Source of the DNA: Verrucomicrobiales bacterium
Lineage (GTDB): Bacteria > Verrucomicrobiota > Verrucomicrobiia > Limisphaerales > UBA9464
Length of the DNA stretch: 36,720 bases
Direction: 5' to 3'
Assembly (NCBI GenBank): GCA_005805505.1
Contig: SYMJ01000117.1
Coordinates: 1 to 36,720 of the forward strand
A model generated the notes under the pieces. That model was not told where the DNA came from. It did not search any database and worked only from the letters and a program-made list of their open reading frames with translations. Below, piece after piece: positions 30,989 through 36,720 of this stretch (its first letter is position 1; every line of letters starts with the position of its first letter). The position numbers were made by a program, and so were the translations under genes.

Positions 30989-31342
30989 CTTCCTAGGTAG
31001 GGACCGATCTGCGAGCGGTCCGGCCCTGCGGTACTGCCCGTCGAGATTGCCTACCATGGAGAGTGACGTATCTCCGTCCTGTTCGTCGACGTGGCGCTTT
31101 CGGAGAAATCGCCCCACCTCGGAGGTGTTCAGGCGAGGCTGAGTTTGCGGAGGGACCCTGGGGTGTAGCCTGAAGAGCTTCCTAGGTAGGGACCGATCTC
31201 CGAGCGGTCCGTGTCCGCAGACATGGCACTTTCGGAGAAATCGCCCCACCTCGGAGGTGCTCGGGTGAGGCTGAGTTTATCGAAGGACCTTGGGATGTTG
31301 CCTGAAGAGCTTCCTAGGTAGGGACCGATCTCCGAGCGGTCC
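30989..31342. repeat. Hairpin-forming interspersed repeats between convergent genes
   Basis: The gap 30875-31360 between convergent hlyD-like and miaA genes holds two repeat types. Type A (CTTCCTAGGTAGGGACCGAT onward, about 33 nt) occurs at 30989, 31178 and 31310, and contains an inverted repeat GGACCG-N9-CGGTCC. Type B (about 54 nt, from GGCGCTTTCGGAGAAATCGC) occurs at 31093 and 31225, and contains the near-perfect palindrome CACCTCGGAGGTG. The last two A copies and the two B copies share a 132-nt period. The first A copy is 189 nt before the second because of extra unique sequence. Copies differ by a few bases. They may act as bidirectional terminators or be remnants of a REP/MITE-like family. 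The 180-aa minus frame across them is not taken as a gene. Confidence 0.85.
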
Positions 31343-31360
31343 GTCCCTGCGGCGTTCCGG

Positions 31361-32275
31361 CTAAGCGGGGGGTAGAGTTTGGAGGATCCGCTCTGCGGTC
31401 TGTGAAGGCGATTCGTTGGTTCCTACTTCCAGCCACGCCAGATCGAGTTGGCCCTGCATCCAGGTCATTTGCCGTTTGGCGAATTGACGCGTCTTAGCCT
31501 GAACTCGCTCGACGGTTTCGCGCAGCGACGCGGATCCCTCCAGATGCTCGACCACCTGCCGGTATCCAATGGCTTGCAGCGCGGTGCGGTTCTCCCGCAA
31601 ACCGTGCTTCAAAAGATTTTGTGTTTCTGTGACGAGTCCGGCCTGGAACATACGGTTCACCCGCTCGTCGATTCTGCGAATTAGGGTGGGTCGGTCGCGC
31701 TGGATCCCAAAGGCTCGGCCTGCGGTTAGGGTTCCGCCGTGTTCTGGCCAGCGGGCTCGCTGGACTGAGAAGGGTTGGCCCGTAAGTCGGATGACTTCCA
31801 CGGCTCGGACCAAGCGGCGTCGATTTTTCAGGTCGATCTGGTCGAGTGTGACCGGATCTTTGCGGGCGAGTTCCTCCAACAGTTCCGCGGTCGTGGCCGC
31901 TTCAAGTTCGGCCCGCAGGAGTGGATCGGGAGGAGGCGCGGAACCCAGTCCGCCCAGCCAGGCATTAAAGTACAGTCCGGTTCCGCCGCAAAGGATCGCG
32001 GTTTGGTTCCGCCCTTCGATGTCTTGGATCGCCACCGTCGCCGAGTGGACGAAGCGGGCCGCATCGAAGGATTCATTCAGGCCCACGACATCGATCAGAT
32101 GGTGGGTGACGAGCGCTCGCTCTGCGGCGGAGGGCTTGGCGGTACCGATGTCTAACCCCCGATAGACTTGCATCGAGTCCACGGAGATGATTTCGCCACC
32201 AAGTCGGAGTGCTAACTCGAGAGCCACGGCGGACTTTCCGGAGGCCGTGGGGCCGGTGAGGAGAATAGGTCTCAT
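31361..32275 (-). CDS. miaA: tRNA dimethylallyltransferase MiaA
   Basis: MiaA adds an isopentenyl group to A37 of tRNAs reading UNN codons. The 304-aa protein has the P-loop GPTASGKS (8-15), the DSMQVYRGLDIGTAKP segment (33-48), THHLIDV, the FDAARFVHSA stretch, CGGTGLYFNAWLGG, and the C-terminal RQFAKRQMTWMQG motif that contacts tRNA. The start ATG at 32275 overlaps the lspA stop by 4 nt (ATGA). The longer frame to 32365 would overlap lspA and is rejected. It is the last gene of the purC-ribH-lspA-miaA run. Confidence 0.95.
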   Translation of the reverse strand: MRPILLTGPTASGKSAVALELALRLGGEIISVDSMQVYRGLDIGTAKPSAAERALVTHHLIDVVGLNESFDAARFVHSATVAIQDIEGRNQTAILCGGTGLYFNAWLGGLGSAPPPDPLLRAELEAATTAELLEELARKDPVTLDQIDLKNRRRLVRAVEVIRLTGQPFSVQRARWPEHGGTLTAGRAFGIQRDRPTLIRRIDERVNRMFQAGLVTETQNLLKHGLRENRTALQAIGYRQVVEHLEGSASLRETVERVQAKTRQFAKRQMTWMQGQLDLAWLEVGTNESPSQTAERILQTLPPA

Positions 32276-32808
32276 TTCGGGGTGCCGCCACCGACCGGTT
32301 TCCCGGAGTCGGACACCGTTTCCGCCTGCCAGGAAAGGATCAGAAGAATAGCCACGGCCGTGCAAATTGCCGAGTCAGCCACGTTGAAGGCTGGAAATCC
32401 GAGTTCTGAGCCGCTGCGCCGGTTCCAATAGAACCGGAGAAAATCCACTACGTGCTCATGCACAATGCGATCGACCAAGTTACCGACGATGCCGCCAAAG
32501 AGCAGACCCAAGGCGATTTGCCCCAGACGTTGATGGTACTCGAAGTGACGTCGCCAACGCCACAGCGCGAGCATGGCAATGGCCGAAAACACGGCCAGCC
32601 AGTTGTTGTGGTGCCGGAAGATGCTCCAAGCCGCTCCGGTGTTGCCCCAGTGAACGAGTTTGAAGAACCCCTCGAGGATCGTTTGTTCGGCACCGAATTC
32701 CATCCAACGCATCACCATCCACTTGGTCAGTTGGTCCAGACCGAGAATCGTCACGGCAAGACCCAGGGTCAGGCGGTCCGATGAAATGGGGGATCCGTTG
32801 GATGTCAT
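32272..32808 (-). CDS. lspA: Lipoprotein signal peptidase LspA
   Basis: LspA is the inner-membrane aspartyl protease that removes signal peptides from prolipoproteins. The 178-aa protein has four membrane helices and the family motifs: LGLDQLTKWMV (D25), NTGAAWSIF, GNLVDRIVHEHVVDFL with catalytic D122, and FPAFNVADSAI with catalytic D145. It lies 12 nt after ribH and overlaps miaA by 4 nt. Confidence 0.96.
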   Translation of the reverse strand: MTSNGSPISSDRLTLGLAVTILGLDQLTKWMVMRWMEFGAEQTILEGFFKLVHWGNTGAAWSIFRHHNNWLAVFSAIAMLALWRWRRHFEYHQRLGQIALGLLFGGIVGNLVDRIVHEHVVDFLRFYWNRRSGSELGFPAFNVADSAICTAVAILLILSWQAETVSDSGKPVGGGTPK

Positions 32809-32820
32809 GTTGGGGGCAGG

Positions 32821-33318
32821 CTAACCGGTTTGGCGTCGTAAACCGGGTGATTGGATGCTGGCAAGCGCCTCCACGATCTCGAGAGCAGCGTGGGCGGCCT
32901 CGACGCCCCGATTGGTACGTGGGTCAATGCAGCGCTGTTGGGCCTGCTTTTTGGTTTGGATCGTCAAAACCTCATGGATGCATGGGATTCCGGTGGAGAG
33001 GCTAATTTCCATCAGGGCCCGGGTGACGGCGCTGCCGATTTGTTCGGCGTGAGAGGTTTCGCCCTGCCAGAGGACTCCCAGGCAAACGATGCCTCGGACC
33101 GGACTGCGTTTGCGCCGAGCCAGCGCCGAGGCGGCCATCGGAATCTCAAAGGCTCCGGGTACCCGGACGACCTCCACGATCGAAGCCCCTGCCGCCTCCA
33201 ACACCGAGCGTGCTGCCTCCAGCATCGGTTCGGTGTACTCAGAGTTGTACCGAGAGCAGACGATGGCGAAACGGCCGTCGGTCCGCAGGGGATCTTTGAG
33301 GGTTGGAGCCTTGAGCAT
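32821..33318 (-). CDS. ribH: 6,7-dimethyl-8-ribityllumazine synthase RibH
   Basis: RibH makes lumazine, the riboflavin precursor, from 5-amino-6-ribitylaminouracil and dihydroxybutanone phosphate. The 165-aa protein has the family motifs: FAIVCSRYNSEYTEPML, VVRVPGAFEIPMAA, GVLWQGETSHAEQIGSAV (with the active-site His), EVLTIQTKKQAQQRC and NRGVEAAHAALE. It lies 21 nt after purC and 12 nt before lspA. No other riboflavin gene is present in the window. Confidence 0.95.
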   Translation of the reverse strand: MLKAPTLKDPLRTDGRFAIVCSRYNSEYTEPMLEAARSVLEAAGASIVEVVRVPGAFEIPMAASALARRKRSPVRGIVCLGVLWQGETSHAEQIGSAVTRALMEISLSTGIPCIHEVLTIQTKKQAQQRCIDPRTNRGVEAAHAALEIVEALASIQSPGLRRQTG

Positions 33319-33339
33319 GGGAATTGGGGCCGCAGCGAT

Positions 33340-34230
33340 TCAAAGCGAGGCACCTGTCAGCAACCGGTAGGCCTCTAGGTACTTTGCCTGTGTCTTGGCC
33401 ACGATCTCGGTTGGTAGAGCGGGTGCCGGAGGGGTCTTGTCCCAGTCGAGGGTCTCGAGGTGATCACGGACAAACTGCTTATCAAAGCTCGGTTGTCCTC
33501 GGCCCGGTGCATAGTGCTCGGCAGGCCAGAATCGCGAAGAATCTGGGGTGAGCACTTCATCGATGAGAATTAATTGTCCATCGACCTGTCCAAATTCGAA
33601 CTTGGTGTCGGCAATGAGAATGCCGCGGGTTCGGGCATAGTCGCGGGCAAACCGGTAAAGTCTCAGGCTCAGGTCTCGAGCCTGTTGGGCGATGTCGGGT
33701 CCGGTGAGTCGGGCCGCTTCATCGAAGGAGATGTTTTCATCGTGCCCGGATTCGGCCTTGGTCGCAGGCGTAAAGATGGGCTCCGGCAGCTCCGACGACT
33801 CGACCAATCCGGGGGGTAGTACAATCCCGCAGACCGATCCGGACTTCTGGTACTCCTTCCAACCCGATCCCGACAGGTAGCCACGAACCACGCATTCGAT
33901 GGGTAGCGGTTGGGTTTTCCGTACGATCATGCTGCGACCATTCAGGACGGAAGCGAACGGCTTCAGTCGGTCGGGCAGGGGATCCTTGGCCTTGAGTAAT
34001 CGATGGTTGGGGAGCCAGTTCTCGGTCTGGTCGAACCAGAAGTGGGAGACTTGCGTAAGGACTTCGCCCTTTCTGGGGATGCCGTTGGGCATAACGCAGT
34101 CGAAGGCAGAAATCCGGTCGGTGGCCACGAAGAGGAGAGAATCTCCTAGGTCGAAGACTTCACGCACCTTCCCCGATTTCACCTTGGTGATTCCGGGAAG
34201 GTCGAGGGAAAGGATGGGATCCGGCGACAC
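33340..34230 (-). CDS. purC: SAICAR synthetase PurC
   Basis: PurC joins CAIR and aspartate in purine synthesis. The protein (about 296 aa) has KVREVFDLGDSLLFVATDRI then SAFD, PNGIPRKGEVLTQVSHFW, MIVRKTQPLPIECVVRGYL, SGSGWKEYQKSG, FTPATKAESGHDENISFDEA, LIADTKFEFG and DEVLTPDSSRFW. The length matches the longer class of PurC. No ATG is available near the conserved start, and GTG at 34230 (VSPDPILSLDLPG) is chosen. The open frame continues to 34848 through the antisense of thiS and the MITE, but that extension is Arg/Ser-rich and non-coding in character. It heads the purC-ribH-lspA-miaA group, divergent from thiS. Confidence 0.95.
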   Translation of the reverse strand: MSPDPILSLDLPGITKVKSGKVREVFDLGDSLLFVATDRISAFDCVMPNGIPRKGEVLTQVSHFWFDQTENWLPNHRLLKAKDPLPDRLKPFASVLNGRSMIVRKTQPLPIECVVRGYLSGSGWKEYQKSGSVCGIVLPPGLVESSELPEPIFTPATKAESGHDENISFDEAARLTGPDIAQQARDLSLRLYRFARDYARTRGILIADTKFEFGQVDGQLILIDEVLTPDSSRFWPAEHYAPGRGQPSFDKQFVRDHLETLDWDKTPPAPALPTEIVAKTQAKYLEAYRLLTGASL

Positions 34231-34387
34231 CGCGAAAACGTAGTGCCTGAGCGGGGAAGGCCGAAGCGAAATATGGAGGGGAGCCTCCGGCGAACCAGGG
34301 GCGTTCAGGTCAATCTGTCCGGAGTGGCTATCTCCACGGTGGTTGCCGCCGGCTTTACTTCCGTGGCCGCGCCAGCAGGATCTAGAG

Positions 34388-34588
34388 ATGTCCGTGATCG
34401 CCAATGGCGAAACCGTTCCGACCGAGTTTCCGACCACCATCGAGCAATTCCTCGTGCGTCGGGGGTTGCTTCCTAGAAGTGTGGTCGTGGAGCACAATGG
34501 AGACGCCGTGGCTCCTTCTGAGTTTGTCGAACGTGCCCTCAGCCCCGGAGACCGTCTCGAGATCGTTCGGATCGTGGCTGGAGGTTGA
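34388..34588 (+). CDS. thiS: Sulfur carrier protein ThiS
   Basis: ThiS carries sulfur as a C-terminal thiocarboxylate for the thiazole ring of thiamine. The 66-aa ubiquitin-like protein starts MSVIANGETV, has the GLLPRSVVVEHNGDAVAPSE stretch and ends LEIVRIVAGG with the required Gly-Gly. The ATG at 34388 is preferred over 34343. It stands alone: thiG, thiH and thiF are not adjacent and a MITE lies 34 nt downstream. The 157-nt gap to purC has no CTGAGA-type TPP riboswitch core that I can see. Confidence 0.93.
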   Translation: MSVIANGETVPTEFPTTIEQFLVRRGLLPRSVVVEHNGDAVAPSEFVERALSPGDRLEIVRIVAGG

Positions 34589-34622
34589 AACCTCACTCCA
34601 CATCGGCCGCCCCGTTCTCTTA

Positions 34623-34896
34623 GAGCCTGTCTGAAAATGGGGAGGGGTTCTGTTTGGGAGAAAAGGGTTCGATTGGCAAGGCGCGAGGAGGAAGCAGACC
34701 CGCAGCGGTCTGTGACCGACAAGCAACGCCGCCAGCGGACCCTTCCCTCCCAAACCCTCCGGGCGGCGGGTCTTTCCGGCTTGGACTGCGTTGGTTCAGC
34801 CGGAACAGACCGCAAGAGGTCTGCCCCGCCGCTCACCGCCTTGCCCAACCCAGAATTCCCCAGCCGCAGAACCCCTCCCCATTTTCAGACAGGCTC
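34623..34896. mobile_element. 274-bp MITE with 30-bp perfect terminal inverted repeats
   Basis: The ends 34623-34652 (starting GAGCCTGTCTGAAAATGGGG) and 34867-34896 are exact reverse complements over 30 bp. They are flanked by TTA at 34620-34622 and 34897-34899, a 3-bp target duplication. The interior carries further imperfect inverted repeats (such as GGCAAGGCG near 34674 and CGCCTTGCC near 34839), so the whole element can fold back. No transposase is encoded. Terminal sequence and TNA-type duplication suggest mobilisation by an IS5-family transposase, which is inference. It fills the 332-nt gap between thiS and the lipoate-ligase-like gene. Confidence 0.9.
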
Positions 34897-34920
34897 TTAA
34901 CGTGTTCCCGCTCAAGCGGT

Positions 34921-35643
34921 TCAGCGCCGTGCATGCCAGTCGGGGTTTCCGTACCGGGTAGAAAGGGCCACCTGTGTTCGCTCGATCGGGAATGGGGATC
35001 GGGCGGGTTCGGCTTCCCAACCCCGGATCCAGCACTCACATAAATTTTTCGGTGTGACGGGAACATTCCGGACAAATGCCAGGTGACCGCGACTTTGCCG
35101 GTAGCCGGGCTGAGCGGAAGGAAACCGGAGAAATCTCGGGATGAGACTCAGCGGAAAATCGTGCAGCAGGGTTCCGTGGAACAGCAGATGGTTTCGCTTC
35201 CGGCGCTGGGCATTGCCCGAACACTTCTGTCCCTCGAGCGCCAGATCCGTATGCCCCTCCACGCTGACGGGTTGATCTAGCAACTCCTGCAGGAGGCGCC
35301 GGTTCCGTTCCATGATCCACTCGTTGGTGCCGGTGATCGAAGCTAAGGGACCCGATTCAGGGATACGCAGGATCAGGCCATAGTTCCAGCAACCCGGCCC
35401 TTGCAGGACTGCCCCGCCGCCGCTGCAGCGACGCAGCACCGGCACGCCGTGTTGAGAGCAGGCCTCCAAGTCCGCTTCGACGCTGGCCTGCTGGCCATAT
35501 CCAAGAACCACACAGGGGGTCGGAGATTCCCAGAACCAAAGGGCTTCACCGCCCTCTCCGGATTCCGCTCGCTCGAGAAACGCTTCATCCCAGGCCAATG
35601 GCTCGGCGGGCGAATTCATTTCGGGTGTCTGGAACCATTCCAT
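34921..35643 (-). CDS. Lipoate-protein ligase / octanoyltransferase family protein (LplA/LipM-like)
   Basis: The family attaches lipoyl or octanoyl groups to carrier domains of 2-oxoacid dehydrogenases and GcvH. The 240-aa protein has the family core: SPTPCVVLGYGQQASVEADL, VPVLRRCSGGGAVLQGPG, CWNYGLIL, and the segment with the active-site lysine GQKCSGNAQRRKRNHLLFHG followed by TLL. It lacks the C-terminal accessory domain of E. coli LplA, so it could be a ligase needing a partner or a LipM-type transferase. The start ATG at 35643 is preferred; 35619 is possible. It is divergent from the TPR gene at 35775, with a run of eight G (35671-35678) between. Confidence 0.85.
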   Translation of the reverse strand: MEWFQTPEMNSPAEPLAWDEAFLERAESGEGGEALWFWESPTPCVVLGYGQQASVEADLEACSQHGVPVLRRCSGGGAVLQGPGCWNYGLILRIPESGPLASITGTNEWIMERNRRLLQELLDQPVSVEGHTDLALEGQKCSGNAQRRKRNHLLFHGTLLHDFPLSLIPRFLRFPSAQPGYRQSRGHLAFVRNVPVTPKNLCECWIRGWEAEPARSPFPIERTQVALSTRYGNPDWHARR

Positions 35644-35774
35644 GGTGTGGGGTTCAGCAGGCCTCGAACCGGGGGGGGCTTCAAGCGGGAAGCGCCGAGA
35701 TCGCTCGCGAATTTTTGGCAGGGGACGCTTTCCCCTTTTCGAATCAGCGGTGTGGCGGTAACACGGGCCTACTG

Positions 35775-36659
35775 ATGACCACTTGGATCAAGGGAATCGC
35801 GGCTCTGTCATTGTTCCTGCTCGCCTCGCTGTGCCTCCAGCGGTTTCGTTCCAATTTCTCCGCTGTGGAGGTGAAGCGCGCGGGGCTCGAGGCCTCAGAA
35901 TTTGCCCCGGAGCCGGCCGCCGAGCCCGCACCCGATTCCCGAACGACCACCACCAATGGGGCGACCGTTACTGAGGTGACGAATGCTATCAGCGGTGGCG
36001 TCGGTAGCGCGGGCACCAATGTCAGTCCGGGTGGAACGGGCTTCAAAGCCAAGGCGCCAGACAAGGGTCGGAGCTTTCTCTGGATGGGGGGATTTATTGC
36101 GTCGCTTCTGTGTTTGGCCGGCTTGGTGGGCTGGGAGGTAGCACGATGGTTCTCACGACGGACCGGTGATGGGCTTTTGTCCGAGAACGCGCCGGCGATG
36201 ACCGATTCCGAATACGAGGAGGCGGAGGCCGAATGGGCCAATGGGAATCCTCTCGAAGCGATCCGGATGATGCGCGAGTACCTCGAAAAAAATCCTTCAG
36301 AACAGTACGCAGCGATCCGAATCGCAGAAATTTACGAGAAAGACCTCCACAACTACGTCGCCGCCTCGTTGGAGTTAGAGGAAGTTTTAGGCAAACGACT
36401 CAGCCGAGAGAAATGGGGTTGGACTGCCATTCATTTAGCCAATTTGTATTCCGGAAAAATGCATCAGCCCGAGAAGGCCGTGGCCTGGCTGGAGCGAATC
36501 ATTCGGGACTATCCGGATACCGCAGCGGCCAAGAAGGCGAGGGTTCGACTGGGGGTTCCTGAAGATCAGTCGCTCCCCGCTGAGCTGCCGGAGCCGGAGG
36601 CTGGATCAGAGTCCGCAGACTCGAACTTGCCCAAGGGGTTCACCTCCAAGAAACGCTAA
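35775..36659 (+). CDS. Two-TM membrane protein with TPR-like domain
   Basis: The 294-aa protein starts at ATG 35775 and has an N-terminal membrane helix (8-20). A Pro/Thr/Gly-rich, probably periplasmic, linker spans about 30-98 (EPAAEPAPDSRTTTTNGATV). A second helix is at 101-120 (FLWMGGFIASLLCLAGLVGW). The C-terminal cytoplasmic part has TPR-like helices (YEEAEAEWANGNPLEAIRMM; YVAASLELEEVLGKRLSREK; QPEKAVAWLERIIRDYPDTA). I know no specific family. The function is unknown. Confidence 0.8.
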   Translation: MTTWIKGIAALSLFLLASLCLQRFRSNFSAVEVKRAGLEASEFAPEPAAEPAPDSRTTTTNGATVTEVTNAISGGVGSAGTNVSPGGTGFKAKAPDKGRSFLWMGGFIASLLCLAGLVGWEVARWFSRRTGDGLLSENAPAMTDSEYEEAEAEWANGNPLEAIRMMREYLEKNPSEQYAAIRIAEIYEKDLHNYVAASLELEEVLGKRLSREKWGWTAIHLANLYSGKMHQPEKAVAWLERIIRDYPDTAAAKKARVRLGVPEDQSLPAELPEPEAGSESADSNLPKGFTSKKR

Positions 36660-36687
36660 AACGGAGCGGTATTTGCGGAACCAGAGC

Positions 36688-36720
36688 ATGGAGACACCTC
36701 GAGTCATCTTGCATCTGGAC
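36688..36720 (+). CDS. Start of a possible Y-family DNA polymerase gene (partial)
   Basis: The last 33 nt encode METPRVILHLD and continue past the window. DNA polymerase IV (DinB) proteins begin with a very similar strand, I-x-H-x-D followed by MDAF, so this may be dinB. Eleven residues are too few to be sure. The ATG lies 28 nt after the preceding stop. Confidence 0.35.
   Translation, partial: METPRVILHLD

Noticed and set aside
30707-31249. 180-aa minus-strand frame across the repeat array
   Set aside because: The protein repeats only because the DNA repeats, overlaps the hlyD-like gene end, and has Arg/His/Pro-rich composition without family motifs.
34231-34387. TPP riboswitch before thiS
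   Set aside because: I looked for the CTGAGA core and the matching ACCTGATCTGG-type segment and found neither.
34231-34848. Upstream extension of the purC reading frame
   Set aside because: It runs through the antisense of thiS and into the MITE; homology to PurC begins only near 34220.
1-36720. CRISPR arrays, tRNA and rRNA genes, phage integrase or plasmid origin
   Set aside because: No regularly spaced identical repeats with unique spacers, no recognisable tRNA or rRNA sequence and no integrase or replication protein frames were seen.

Overview
The window comes from a flagellated Gram-negative bacterium of the PVC group, most likely Verrucomicrobiota. This is an inference from gene content: P- and L-ring flagellar genes, a long PSCyt1-DUF1587/1592/1588-type cytochrome protein, a giant secreted RCC1/Ig/cohesin-dockerin-like protein ending in a FFRLV-type tail, many TPR proteins, weak or absent Shine-Dalgarno sequences, and moderately high GC. 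No rRNA or tRNA gene was seen, so the lineage is not proven.

Positions 1-6516 (minus strand) hold a tight flagellar rod/ring/hook operon, in transcription order flgF-flgG-flgA-flgH-flgI-flgJ(N-domain only)-flgN-like-flgK, followed by a small membrane protein cut by the window edge. Genes abut or overlap by 4-29 nt. Positions 6517-6647 form a divergent control region. It has a near-consensus sigma-54 promoter for flgF whose predicted start lies only about 3 nt before the flgF ATG, a weaker sigma-54-like site facing the other way, and palindromes between them.

Positions 6648-16559 (plus strand) carry a second, divergently transcribed block: a 600-aa TPR protein, a ribbon-helix-helix-like protein, two exported proteins (one with TPRs), a second FlgN/FliT-like small helical protein, a sigma-54 activator with a degenerate receiver (FleQ-like layout), a membrane histidine kinase, a stand-alone receiver, and a receiver-HD-GYP protein that has lost key HD residues. 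Together these look like a lineage-specific regulatory and assembly module for the flagellum. The activator fits the sigma-54 promoters upstream.

Positions 16560-25305 hold exported proteins. They start with the 1453-aa RCC1/Ig/cohesin/dockerin-like protein, whose start codon sits in the loop of a perfect 14-bp hairpin with a competing pairing partner. Two TPR-type proteins and a purple-acid-phosphatase-like metallophosphoesterase follow. Positions 25531-27903 encode the PSCyt1/DUF1592 protein. Positions 28151-30874 are a three-gene operon of a VTC-type polyphosphate polymerase domain protein, a DUF4956 membrane protein and an HlyD-like membrane fusion protein.

Positions 30875-31360 are noncoding and hold a family of hairpin-forming tandem repeats between convergent genes. 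Positions 31361-34230 (minus) are housekeeping genes purC, ribH, lspA and miaA. A solitary thiS (34388-34588) is followed by a 274-bp MITE with 30-bp perfect terminal inverted repeats and a TTA target duplication. Next come a lipoate-protein-ligase-like gene (minus), a two-TM TPR protein (plus), and the first codons of what may be a Y-family DNA polymerase at the window edge.
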